64,000 bases of DNA from positions 930,001 to 994,000 of the forward strand of contig JAPFFF010000031.1 of NCBI GenBank assembly GCA_039105265.1, given 5' to 3'. Positions 9,099 through 18,705 of the stretch are shown here, piece by piece (within the stretch, counting starts at the first letter, position 1; each line of letters begins with the position of its first letter). Both the position numbers and the translations under genes were made by a program. This DNA comes from Tritrichomonas musculus. Its lineage: Eukaryota; Parabasalia; Tritrichomonadida; Tritrichomonadidae. The notes below the pieces were generated by a model that saw nothing but the letters and a program-made list of their open reading frames with translations, made no database searches and was not told where the DNA came from.

Positions 9099-11630
9099 TT
9101 AAAACAAAGATCCAATGAGATCATTATTATTATTCTGTTGCCCAGGACGGTTATTTTGCTGATTTTGTCCATAAAAATTATTTCCCATTTGATTATTCTG
9201 TTGCTGCTGACCAAACACATTGTTCTGCATTCCACCACCCCAGTTACCTGTGGTATAACCGCCACCTCCACCAGTATTGAAATTATTTCCAGCATTAAAA
9301 TTATTTCCAGCGTTGAAATTACTACCAGTGTTGAAGTTACTGCCAGTGTTGAAATTGTTACCACCACCGTAGCCCATACCTTGAAATTGCTGCTGATTAT
9401 TGTTATTTGAACGGAAGACATTTGAATTACCTCCTTGCTGCATGAAACTACTTCCTCCTTGGTTTCCTTGTGAAGAAGAAGTACCAAATATATCCATTGT
9501 GTTTTGATATGAAGTAGAAGTCTGTGAGTTAAATGAATTGCGAGGTGGCTGATTTTTTGATTGTGAAGGATCACCAAAAATGTCCATTGCATCCATTCCA
9601 TTCGATTGCTTCTGTCTGTTTTGATTACTTGAAGGTGATCCGAAAGGATTGCTGATTTCAATTCCAGATGATTTATTCTGGCTATTTGAAGATGATCCGA
9701 AAACATCTATGTTACCTACTTCAGATTGCTTAACTTGATTGATAAATGGCTGATTAGGTGAGCTCGAACTACTATTTGTATTTGTATTTGTTTTCTTTGG
9801 AGGACCAAAAATGTCAGATGCACTAAACATATCAACGTTTGAATTGACTTTTGGCTTCTGTTGTGCTGTATTTTGCTGCGTTTGTTGAGATTGTTGTTGT
9901 GGCGGTGGAGTTGGTGCGTGAGAAATTTGACTGAAAGGATTGTCAGCATCACTTGATGCTTTGGTAACACTGTAATTATCATTTGGAGTCTGTTCTTTAA
10001 ATTTGTGAATTGTATTAATCATCCAATCACAAAGTCTGTTTTTCACGTCGCCTTCAATTGCATGACTACCCAAAATTTCTGATGCAATTGGAATAGCTTT
10101 TGTCATCATGATATCATTGCTAGCTTTAAGAATTTCAACTGTCTCTACGATTGCAAAACCGACTGAAGCATTCCTGACCTTTTGCCAGATTTGTGCAAGT
10201 CTTGGGAGTCCATCTGTTGCAAAGGCATCATTATCAATTCTACTAAGACAGTCTCTAACAATATAAATTGCACTTGATGCAATTTTCATATCTGTCGAAT
10301 TACTAGCTAAATCAAGAACACGGGGTAGAATTTGACCTCTTATTCCCGCTTCATTCATTTCGTCGATGATGAGGTGGAGCTGTGGGAGGCATTCACGATG
10401 AATACGAGGATCAGAAGATTGCAAAGCAGCGAATACAATAGGATAGACATGATCTTTGTGAACAGCTTTATCGATTTTATCCATGATTGAACTAAGGTTT
10501 TTAAGCAAAGAAATTGAAACTTCAGGTGGATTGATAATCGTGGTCATGAATGAAAGAGGGGTCCATACTTCGCGCATAAATTCAGGATTACTGAACTGTG
10601 CTGAAATTTTGAGTATTGGAGTAAGGAGGATCGGTGCAAATCTAACATCATTTGCACATTCTTTAAGAAGTATAGGCAATATTTTAATTTTAGATAAAGT
10701 AGGACTGAAGTCATCGATTTTACTGGCAAGCCCTTTGTAAAATTTGAACTTATCTTGAGGATCTTTAGTTAGGATCATATCTAAATATCTTAATGATTTA
10801 AGTTGCATTGATTGAAAAGCTTGATTTTGCAAAATTTCAAGGAATGACGGTCTTGTACTTGGTTCAATAGATAAGCATTGTTGCAATAGTAATTTAAATT
10901 CACTTGGAACACCATAAATATTGCATATTCTAGTTGGCATCTCATTCAATATTTCGTTTGGTTGTTCAGCTTTTAACAATGATTCTCCAGCAAAAAGATA
11001 ATACATGAATAAACCATATATGAATATGTCAGCTGAACTTCGAACTTCCTTCTTTGATAAAACTTCAGGTGGCTTAAAGCGATATTCTGTTAAAACACGA
11101 GAAGAATAGAGTTTATCAGGAACAGAAATAAGACCTTCTTGTGATATTGGTGAACACCATTGAAAGTGAATTAGTTTGACTGACATTTCATCATTAAGAA
11201 CAAGAGCTCCTGGTGAGAGGCCTAGATGAGCTAATCTTGCATCTTGATTAAGGAAACCAAGAACTTCGGCAATTTGCAATGAAATATATGAGGCATCCAT
11301 TGGATGCATTTTTTCAGAAAGTGCATTTATACATGATGAAACAGGTTCGGATGCAAATGCTATGTCAGGCTTCTTTTCATTTACTTCAAGAATTTTTAAA
11401 ATCCTTGGATGCCTCAGCTTTCGAATATATTGAATTGATTGAAGACATAAATCAAAGTATTGATCTCTTTCTTGACGAGATGTAAACATTTTTGAAAAGC
11501 GTTCAGAATCAATAATCCATAACGAGACTGCTTCATTGGTAGTTTTATGCGTAGCTGAATGTATATTCCAAATATCATAACGAAATGTTTCTTTAATGTT
11601 TGAATAATTTGTTGTTAATTGCGCTCCCAT
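9099..11630 (-). CDS. SCYL2: SCYL2/CVAK104-like pseudokinase with adaptor-binding tail
   Basis: SCY1-like proteins are catalytically dead kinases that act as scaffolds in clathrin-coated vesicle and Golgi/endosome traffic. Of 843 aa, residues 1-290 form a kinase fold without catalytic motifs: no glycine loop, VSLWII instead of VAIK (35-40), HLGLSPGALVLN instead of HRDxxxxN (135-146) and HFQ instead of DFG (155-157). Residues ~290-540 are helical HEAT-like repeats. Residues ~545-843 are low-complexity Gln/Asn/Gly/Ser with short adaptor-type motifs: NPF (twice), and D-[MIV]-F-G/S units (DMFSASDIFG, DVFG, DIFG, DIFG), then a six-residue NF[ND][TA]G[SN] repeat. This layout matches SCYL2. The tail motifs suggest binding to AP-2/clathrin or EH-domain partners, which is inference. 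Start is the first ATG; the preceding frame is closed. Confidence 0.85.
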   Translation of the reverse strand: MGAQLTTNYSNIKETFRYDIWNIHSATHKTTNEAVSLWIIDSERFSKMFTSRQERDQYFDLCLQSIQYIRKLRHPRILKILEVNEKKPDIAFASEPVSSCINALSEKMHPMDASYISLQIAEVLGFLNQDARLAHLGLSPGALVLNDEMSVKLIHFQWCSPISQEGLISVPDKLYSSRVLTEYRFKPPEVLSKKEVRSSADIFIYGLFMYYLFAGESLLKAEQPNEILNEMPTRICNIYGVPSEFKLLLQQCLSIEPSTRPSFLEILQNQAFQSMQLKSLRYLDMILTKDPQDKFKFYKGLASKIDDFSPTLSKIKILPILLKECANDVRFAPILLTPILKISAQFSNPEFMREVWTPLSFMTTIINPPEVSISLLKNLSSIMDKIDKAVHKDHVYPIVFAALQSSDPRIHRECLPQLHLIIDEMNEAGIRGQILPRVLDLASNSTDMKIASSAIYIVRDCLSRIDNDAFATDGLPRLAQIWQKVRNASVGFAIVETVEILKASNDIMMTKAIPIASEILGSHAIEGDVKNRLCDWMINTIHKFKEQTPNDNYSVTKASSDADNPFSQISHAPTPPPQQQSQQTQQNTAQQKPKVNSNVDMFSASDIFGPPKKTNTNTNSSSSSPNQPFINQVKQSEVGNIDVFGSSSNSQNKSSGIEISNPFGSPSSNQNRQKQSNGMDAMDIFGDPSQSKNQPPRNSFNSQTSTSYQNTMDIFGTSSSQGNQGGSSFMQQGGNSNVFRSNNNNQQQFQGMGYGGGNNFNTGSNFNTGSNFNAGNNFNAGNNFNTGGGGGYTTGNWGGGMQNNVFGQQQQNNQMGNNFYGQNQQNNRPGQQNNNNDLIGSLF

Positions 11631-11819
11631 ATATTTATCTTTTGTTTAGCCACTTTTTTTATATTAAAAAATATAACCATATTTTTATCAAAAATTGAGG
11701 TGAATTCCAATACTACCAACCCTTTTTTGGAGGAGTTATTAAATAAGAAAGCATATTTGAAAATTTGCAATTTATTATGAATAAAAAAAAAAAAAAATTA
11801 ATTACAATTTTTTAAAAAA
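11631..11819. other. Intergenic spacer with A14 tract
   Basis: Promoter side of the SCYL2-like gene; contains a run of A at about 11785. No gene seen. Confidence 0.3.
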
Positions 11820-11993
11820 TCAACTTTGATTAATATAATTTGCTGCTTCTAACAGACCAAGTTCAATCAATTTTTGATAATATTCAAGAGATTTTGCAAA
11901 ATCTTGTTTTATTCCTATTACATTACAATAATGGTATCCCAGATTAAATAATGTATTACTTAATTCATCATTAACAATCCAACACAACTAAAG
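11820..11993 (-). pseudogene. Sel1-type repeat relic
   Basis: A short minus-strand frame ends with a stop at 11822-11820 and reads like a single Sel1/TPR-type repeat: LFNLGYHYCNVIGIKQDFAK then SLEYYQKLIELGLLEAANY. The pattern LG..Y..G.GI.QD..KA..YY...A is diagnostic of Sel1 units in the kinase-Sel1 proteins of trichomonads, such as the one at 52442-57095. No upstream remainder is visible, so this is an orphan 3' fragment. Confidence 0.55.
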
Positions 11994-12116
11994 GAGATTT
12001 TGCATCTTTTCTGGAATATTTTATGTTGGAATTTTCATCCACAAACTTTAGTATATTCAATTATCGAACCAAATCAAAATCTATTGATTCCAAATCTTCA
12101 CAATTTAAAAAATTGA

Positions 12117-12359
12117 TTTACAGAATCATCACTTGAAAGTATTTATATACCAGCAAATGTTACATCGATTGAAGAAAATGCATTTTATAGATGTGAACAA
12201 CTTCAAGAAGTTATAATTTCAGATAATTCTAAATTAAAAAAACTTGAAGAAAACTCTTTTTCAGAGTGCCCCAAATTAAAAATCACTATCCCAAAATCAC
12301 TTAAGGCAACTCTACAAGTTCAATTTTCAAATGAAAATCTACTGCTTTTCCAAGATTAA
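12117..12359 (+). pseudogene. BspA-type leucine-rich-repeat relic
   Basis: An 81-codon open frame without a start codon follows an in-frame TGA. It reads SLESIYIPANVTSIEENAFY, then RCEQLQEVIISDNSKLKKLE, then ENSFSECPKLK and TIPKSL: the LRR_5 pattern L..I.IP..V..I...AF..C..L common in the large BspA-like surface protein family of trichomonads. Only the C-terminal piece is left. Another degraded BspA gene lies at 50398-51120. Confidence 0.65.
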
Positions 12360-12632
12360 AATATAATCCATGAAAATTTTATTAGATTTATTAATAAAAT
12401 ATTTTATTATGTAGTTTTTTACATTTTCAATACTTTTTGGAAAAAGAAAATACTTTTTTGGCACGAGAATCAAGACTTGTTCTGAGATTATTCAACCAAA
12501 TTGAAAAAAAGACGTTAAATCAATATTATTTTAAAATAATTCAATTCATTATTCTTACAAAAAAATAGGCCGTTTAAAATCCGCGGGCTATATCGTTCTA
12601 TTATTATCAAAGATTTTTTTGAGATTTTCAAA
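12360..12632. promoter_or_regulatory. Spacer and likely promoter of the coiled-coil gene
   Basis: No gene is seen. Just upstream of the ATG at 12633 is an unusual GC-richer patch, ATAGGCCGTTTAAAATCCGC (12566 onward), in otherwise AT-only DNA. A GGCCGTTTA word also occurs near 2121. Its role is unknown. Confidence 0.3.
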
Positions 12633-14258
12633 ATGAACTTTAATTTCAATGAGTATATTGGTGATATTATGAATGATATAGGGGAAGCAACCTCTGAAAC
12701 TACCAACTTAATTGGACAAGAGCAACTTGCTCATATACATTCGTTAAAAGTTGAAATAGAATCGCTTAAAAACCAATTGAAGGAAAAGGAAGAGCACATT
12801 TCTCTTTTAGAACGTTCACATATTAATCGCAATATTGCCGATGAAGTTGAAGATGCAATTAATTCAATAATTCAAGAGCAAATTAGTTTACTTGAAGCTA
12901 AAAATAATTTGCGAAATTTCAAAAAAACTTACAGTATTGATAAAAATCTCGAAAGAATTAAGCGACTTCATGAAATTGAAAAAATGTCGGACGTCCGCGA
13001 AAAACTTGTAAGTTTATTTGAATTTGTATCAGACTTAAAGAAGGATGATTTAAAAAGCAGACAAAAATCCGAAAATGAAATATATTCAATACGAAACCGC
13101 TTATTAAGATGCTTACAAGGACATGTTGAATTTTTAACTCGTTTGGCAGAATCCCCAGAATTGCAATCACTTTTTTTAGTTTCTTCGAATTCAGGAGAAA
13201 CCTTCTTGTCAGAAACAACAAAAAACCTTTTAGCTGAGCAAGCAGCTCGTACATCCGCATTCATCTTCACTGAAAGAAAACGAAATAAAAATCACAATTC
13301 GAGTGGAGAAGACACAGATTCTCCATTTAGCATTAGACAATTATTAGATATTGAACAATTTCCAAATTTTGACGTACAAAATCGAAACAGTAAACTAAAA
13401 ATCTTATTAGACAATAATTCAGCTGACATTAATAATGATGAATTGAAAGAATTATTAATCCAAGAGGTTTCAATCAGCTCAATTTTACGTCGTTATTGTG
13501 AATCATTGAATCAGAAAAATAGTGAATACAAAAAAGGCTTTGATAGCATTTTACAGATATTCAATAAAAGACTTAGTCCTTCAACTTCAATCCGTAAGGT
13601 AGTAAAAGAAATAGAACACGAACTGAACGCTATGAAGGAAGAATTGCACAAAAAAGACGAAATACTTCAAAATGCTTCTCGATCACAAAATAAAGCGATT
13701 GAAAAAAATGAATCAACAATACGAAGTTTGAAAGAAGCTGTTAATTCAAGTGAAGCTAAAAGCAGAAAATTAGAATCAAAATTGAGAGAGATTGAGAATC
13801 AGTTTAACCAATCACTTGAAGAAAATCAAAAATTGAAATCTAAAGTTCATCAACTTCAAAAAAGTCAAAACCAAGCTCAACTTCAAATCGAAGAGAATGA
13901 AAAATTGAAATCGAAAATTTATCAGCTTCAAGAAAGCCAAAACCAGGCTCAACTTCAAATTGAAGATAAAAACAAACAAATGAAACTATTACAATCTCAA
14001 ATTCATAGTCAACGAAAGAAAATGGATTTGGCTATGGCTCAAAATGAAAATTCATCTAATATAAGAAGTCTTAAGCAATGGGATCAATGGAGTCAAAGAC
14101 TTTATTATGCTTTAACAGGCATTATGCCTGATAATTTAGATGATGAGTCCATCAGGATGGCAATCGAAGAGAGCGCCTTGACGGCAGTTGGAAATCCCAA
14201 GGTTCAATCATTTTTATCTCAGCAAAAGAAATCAAAGAATGGGAAAAATAAATGGTGA
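12633..14258 (+). CDS. Long coiled-coil protein, function unknown
   Basis: The protein has 541 aa and is almost wholly alpha-helical coiled coil: residues ~30-160 and ~320-475 show clear heptads rich in Glu, Lys, Gln and Leu. Residues ~400-465 contain an internal duplication (ENEKLKSK[IV]xQLQxSQNQAQLQIE, twice). A more globular stretch lies at ~160-320, and the C-terminus (~480-541) ends in a short basic tail. There is no signal peptide, membrane segment or named domain. It may be a cytoskeletal or scaffold protein, which in trichomonads could mean the mastigont or spindle, but nothing in the sequence decides this. The ATG at 12633 is the first in frame. Confidence 0.8.
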   Translation: MNFNFNEYIGDIMNDIGEATSETTNLIGQEQLAHIHSLKVEIESLKNQLKEKEEHISLLERSHINRNIADEVEDAINSIIQEQISLLEAKNNLRNFKKTYSIDKNLERIKRLHEIEKMSDVREKLVSLFEFVSDLKKDDLKSRQKSENEIYSIRNRLLRCLQGHVEFLTRLAESPELQSLFLVSSNSGETFLSETTKNLLAEQAARTSAFIFTERKRNKNHNSSGEDTDSPFSIRQLLDIEQFPNFDVQNRNSKLKILLDNNSADINNDELKELLIQEVSISSILRRYCESLNQKNSEYKKGFDSILQIFNKRLSPSTSIRKVVKEIEHELNAMKEELHKKDEILQNASRSQNKAIEKNESTIRSLKEAVNSSEAKSRKLESKLREIENQFNQSLEENQKLKSKVHQLQKSQNQAQLQIEENEKLKSKIYQLQESQNQAQLQIEDKNKQMKLLQSQIHSQRKKMDLAMAQNENSSNIRSLKQWDQWSQRLYYALTGIMPDNLDDESIRMAIEESALTAVGNPKVQSFLSQQKKSKNGKNKW

Positions 14259-14421
14259 TTTCATCATTTATAATTATTAATCATGTTTTGTCTTAAAATA
14301 TTATTTAAGCATTAACTTTCATGATATGTTTTTTGTTTTATTCATAGCACATTAGAATAATTCAAATGAAACTTGATTTTCAAAGTAACGTATTTTCTTA
14401 CAAAATTTATAAATATTTTGC

Positions 14422-14934
14422 ATGAGCAATAACTCGAAGCATACTGCTTCTCTCCCTGATTATACATATAAACCTCAGAGATGGAATGGATTTCTTACTG
14501 ATATTAAATTAGAATCAATTTCTTTCAAAAAAATAATGAGTGAGGTTACTCAGAATAAAGATAAATCCAACGCCGATTTCGAAAAATTTTCGAAAGAATC
14601 GTTTGCTTCAATTCGCAGAGCATCACTCAGAAATAATGATCAACAACATCAAATTTCTCGACTTTCTGCATCTTCACGACTTAATCAAACACATAATAGG
14701 AAAATTAAAAATGCTGTCAGAAGAAGTAACAATAATTTTCATACTCAAGAGCAACAGTCTTCCCCATTCGAATTTGATATTCGTATTTCAAATCATGATC
14801 GTTGGCCGAAGAGACCATCTTCGGCCCGTAGAATCCTTAGACCAGTTAAACTTCAGGATTATCCTGATCTTGAAAGACCAAAAGATATCATTTGTGTAAT
14901 GGGCGCTCCACTAGATCCTTTAGTTCCTATATGA
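14422..14934 (+). CDS. Small basic protein, function unknown
   Basis: A 170-aa protein rich in Ser, Arg, Asn and Gln with no recognisable domain. It starts MSNNSKHTASLPDY, has a disordered basic middle (RRASLRNN, SRLSASSRL), then a Trp-Pro-rich basic stretch HDRWPKRPSSARRILRPVKL and a hydrophobic end GAPLDPLVPI. Short Arg/Pro/Tyr proteins of this kind are often microtubule-associated in protists, but that is only a suggestion. The frame is open from ATG to stop, codon use resembles the neighbours, and it lies 164 bp after the coiled-coil gene on the same strand, converging on the nucleoporin gene. Confidence 0.65.
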   Translation: MSNNSKHTASLPDYTYKPQRWNGFLTDIKLESISFKKIMSEVTQNKDKSNADFEKFSKESFASIRRASLRNNDQQHQISRLSASSRLNQTHNRKIKNAVRRSNNNFHTQEQQSSPFEFDIRISNHDRWPKRPSSARRILRPVKLQDYPDLERPKDIICVMGAPLDPLVPI

Positions 14935-15070
14935 AAAAAAAAAAAAATTACATTATAATGTTATCATACAATATATAATATCAATAATAAGATTGTTTGA
15001 TTATTAAATAGAAAAATATTTATATAATAATATATAATATTCTAATAAAAAACAAGTGATAATCGTGAAA

Positions 15071-16540
15071 TTATTCGTTTTGAAGCTGATCCAACAAGTG
15101 ATCAAGACGCTTTTCCAATTCATCAGCTTGCTTGTCAACATATCGCATAGCATTCAGATGGCAATTAGCAATCTTTTTAATTTTCTCGACATCTCTTTCT
15201 TCTTTTTTAAAATTACCATGGACCCTGTCAGTTTGATCTTTTATATCGTTAAGTTCTTTTGACATTTTGAGTAATTCTTTTCCAAGATTTGAAGCTTTTT
15301 CATATAACAGATACCTTTGATTATTTTTGCCTAATAAGAAAGAAGTTTTGGAACTTTTTGATTCCTTTTTTTCATCTTTTGATTCTGAGGATTCTGTTTC
15401 ATTTGTTGCTTTATTATTTTTATTAAGTTCTCTGAGAAATTCTTCTTGACTTGCTTTGATTTGTTTGGCTGATTTTATTAATTCAATTTGCGCGTTATCA
15501 ATATTTTGAATTTGATCATTGAGGTGGAGAAGGAGGTCTAAACAATCATAAATCGACCTATCATATCTTTTAATCTGGTTTGCTCTTTTCCGAAAAATTT
15601 CTACTTGGTCACTGATCTCCTTTTCAAAATCATCAAGGATCATTTTTATAGTCTTATTTTGAAGTGCATTTGGAATTTGATCTTTTTGTGAACCAGCTGC
15701 ATTAGCACCAATACCAAATGATCCTGTGGGCCAACTTATTCCATTTCCTGTAGTTGAACCGGTTTTTCCTGCCGTCGTTGTTGATCCTGTTGTTGAGGGA
15801 AATGTGAATCCTGTTGTTGAACCAGTTTTTCCTGCAGCAGTTCCACCTGCTGCTGCTGTTGTTGTTGAAAATGTGAATCCTGTAGTTCCTGCCGTCGTTG
15901 TTGATCCTGTTGTTGAGGGAAATGTGAACCCTGTTGTTGAACCAGTTTTTCCTGCAGCAGATCCGCCTGCTGTTGTTGTTGGAAATGTGAATCCTGTAGT
16001 TCCTGCCGTCGTTGTTGATCCTGTTGTTGTTGGAAATGTGAATCCTGTAGTTCCTGCCGTCGTTGTTGATCCTGTTGTTGAGGGAAATGTGAATCCTGTT
16101 GTTGAACCAGTTTTTCCTGCAGCAGATCCGCCTGCTGTTGTTGTTGGAAATGTGAATCCTGTAGTTCCTGCCGTCGTTGTTGATCCTGTTGTTGAGGGAA
16201 ATGTGAATCCTGTTGTTGAACCAGTTTTTCCTGCAGCAGATCCGCCTGCTGTTGTTGTTGGAAATGTGAATCCTGTAGTTCCTGCCGTCGTTGTTGATCC
16301 TGTTGTTGAGGGAAATGTGAACCCTGTTGTTGAACCAGTTTTTCCTGCAGCAGATCCGCCTGCTGTTGTTGTTGGAAATGAGAATCCTGTAGTTCCTGAT
16401 CCTGTTGGAATTGAGAAACCAGTTCCTTTTACCGCTGTAGTAGTAGTAGTTGCTGTAGGAAATGCGGATCCTGAGGCGCTTCCACCTCCAGCTGATGATC
16501 CTGAACCAAATCCTGGAAAAATCGCAAATGGATTACTCAT
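15071..16540 (-). CDS. NUP62: Nucleoporin Nup62/Nsp1-like, with GFTFP repeats
   Basis: Nup62/Nsp1 is a central-channel nucleoporin: a disordered repeat domain forms the permeability barrier and a C-terminal coiled coil anchors it. Here (489 aa) residues ~1-280 are Gly/Thr/Ser-rich with about a dozen TTGFTFP units set in a 38-residue (114-bp) tandem repeat, and residues ~290-489 form the Nsp1_C-type coiled coil (DQIPNALQNKTIKMILDDFE opening, then Leu-rich heptads with an acidic insert). Position, length and the opening MSNPFAIFPGFGSG fit the family. The repeats carry GFxFP rather than FG or FxFG; only a few true FG pairs occur, near the ends of the repeat domain. The 114-bp DNA repeats are nearly identical (15780-16400), so the copy number may vary. 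Confidence 0.85.
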   Translation of the reverse strand: MSNPFAIFPGFGSGSSAGGGSASGSAFPTATTTTTAVKGTGFSIPTGSGTTGFSFPTTTAGGSAAGKTGSTTGFTFPSTTGSTTTAGTTGFTFPTTTAGGSAAGKTGSTTGFTFPSTTGSTTTAGTTGFTFPTTTAGGSAAGKTGSTTGFTFPSTTGSTTTAGTTGFTFPTTTGSTTTAGTTGFTFPTTTAGGSAAGKTGSTTGFTFPSTTGSTTTAGTTGFTFSTTTAAAGGTAAGKTGSTTGFTFPSTTGSTTTAGKTGSTTGNGISWPTGSFGIGANAAGSQKDQIPNALQNKTIKMILDDFEKEISDQVEIFRKRANQIKRYDRSIYDCLDLLLHLNDQIQNIDNAQIELIKSAKQIKASQEEFLRELNKNNKATNETESSESKDEKKESKSSKTSFLLGKNNQRYLLYEKASNLGKELLKMSKELNDIKDQTDRVHGNFKKEERDVEKIKKIANCHLNAMRYVDKQADELEKRLDHLLDQLQNE

Positions 16541-17612
16541 TAAATTTCTTTTCTTAATGACCAGTTAAAATCTCAATTTCTTAAGATTCAAAAAGACACA
16601 TGAAAAATCAAATTCACGCATAATTTTTATATTTTATTAATCAATGTTTATTATAAATATGTATATTAATTATATATAAAGAAATATTAAAAATTGGAAT
16701 GAAAAAAAATAAGATATTTATCAGATAATTTATCAGGGTACTTCCATGAAGAGGTGTTGACACTGACTTCACTTAAATTTTGAATTATTAAATTATTTAT
16801 ATCTTTTGAAATATAAGAATATATATATAATATACTTATTGTATATTATTTTATAATATTTAAATATTTATATAAATCTATTTTTAAATCGAGATGATAG
16901 ATATTGGTGTCTAAAAATCAAATTTAAATCATCCGTTGAAAAACAGCTATCTCGACATATGTGCAACGCATGAAAACAAAATGTATAATACATAAAATTA
17001 CATTATATTACTATATTTATTATAAACTTTAATTTTGCCAAAATTATATATATTATGAGAAAAATGTATTTTAATTGATTTTTTTAATTTTTTATTTAGG
17101 CAATCATAGAACTAATATTTTTGATTCATTCACTCTTATATAGTTTTGATACTTGCTATAATAAAATATTTCTAATTAATGATATTAATTAATTCTTTTG
17201 GTTCAGCTTTGGAGATCGATTTTTGTATTATTTTTCCCAATCAATTTATTAGTTCAGAAAATTTATTTCATTTTGAATATATTCGAAATATCTATTTAAT
17301 ATTTGAATTAATCCATTTTATTTTGAGAGAATAATTAAATAAATGATTATCTTTTTAATTAATATTGAAAAGTGATAATAATATTCGATATATAAATTTT
17401 AAATTAAATAAATAATAATAATTTAAAAAAATTAATAATTTTTTTAGTACTTTTTTATATAAAATCTTCTAAATTTTTTTTTCTCATTTTTTAAAAAATT
17501 GAAAAAAGAATACTTTTTCATCCAATTTTGAAGTTAATATTTTAAATATATAAATATTTTTAATATTATCATTGAATATCTCTGGAAAACTGGTAATTAA
17601 TTGCAACACAAT
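16541..17612. other. Intergenic, ~1.07 kb, very AT-rich
   Basis: Between the nucleoporin start and the 3' end of the ankyrin relic I see no coding frame, RNA gene or repeat worth naming on either strand. Confidence 0.5.
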
Positions 17613-17926
17613 CTAATAATTACGATGATTTATGCATGTTAAAAACAGTTTGATAACTTTATTATTATTAACATTAGTTAAACAATTTAATAAATACTCA
17701 GTTATCTCATTGTGGTGACATTTAATAGCCATTTCAAAGCATTTGAAAAAATTTGGCGAAGTATCATATTCTTCTAATAAAGGAATGATTTCATAATTGC
17801 GACCGTGAATAGAGTATAGCAAAATATCCGTAGGAATTTGCGATTTATTTGTAATTAAACATTTAATGATTTTAATTGAACCAAAGAAGCAAGCATAATT
17901 TATTAATTTAGGCGAATACGTATGAT

Positions 17927-17960
<34 letters not shown>

Positions 17961-18655
17961 TTTCAAAAATTGATTTTTCAAAAAGTTATAAGCATCAAAA
18001 TTATGATTTCTTTCGATGAAATTAATCAAGTCATCAACAAGATCATTTCGAACCATTTTTGCAATGTAATCAAATTTTCTCCTTCATTTCGATTTTGTAA
18101 AAATACATTGAAATTTTCTTCTGATTGCTGAATAAAATTTTCAAGATGATAATCTTTAATTGCCTGTAAAAATTTCGTTTTATTTATTTCCCGAAGTTTG
18201 GGGTAAAAATAACCAATTTTATAATCCGAAGAATAAAATTTATTCGATATCAAATCTTGATTAATATTGAAAAAAAGAGTTTTTCTGTAAAAAAAAATCA
18301 TTCTATTATTTTCATGAAATATCATATAAATATCTGCTCCACTTAGCAAATTTGTGATTTTATCTTTAAACTGAATCAAAATATTTTCAATTTTTAATAT
18401 CAATTTATTTTTGGAGGTTCTTTGATGGTTATTTCATAGTGTTGATAATAGCATTAAAAAATCTTTTAGCAAGTAGAGATCTTCTGTTAGATTAGTTTTT
18501 GAAATATTTTCGAATAATAAATCTTTTAAATTTGATTAAAAGTTATTTGCATCTTCATTGTCATTACCAATATAATCCAAAAGAATATTTTGAATTTTGG
18601 CTTTTTTTTTTTAAAGAAATATCTTAAATCTTCAAACATTTCATTAATTCGTGAA
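17613..18655 (-). pseudogene. DUF3447-type ankyrin protein, multiply broken
   Basis: This is a member of the large trichomonad family with an N-terminal helical region followed by DUF3447/ankyrin repeats. The downstream part (18056-17613) has the family hallmarks LINYACFFGSIKIIKCLI, then LLYSIHGRNYEIIPLLEE and FEMAIKCHHNEITEYLL. The upstream part (18403-18026, another frame) has ILIQFKDKITNLLSGADIYM; still further upstream LLDYIGNDNEDANN and DLYLLKDFLMLLSTL continue it with two in-frame stops. A frame change lies near 18050. A 29-base A run (17929-17957) encodes nine Phe in a row inside the gene, and an 11-base run (18602-18612) coincides with another frame change. The gene is dead or badly assembled. 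Confidence 0.75.
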
Positions 18656-18705
18656 ATGATTGAATATACAAATTAACAATATATTTGGCCAATCAATTAA
18701 AAAAA

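Noticed and set aside
15726-16568. 280-codon Val/Pro/Asn-rich plus-strand frame over the nucleoporin
   Set aside because: It is the antisense shadow of the 114-bp repeats; the minus-strand frame has a real start, a family-type coiled coil and correct length.
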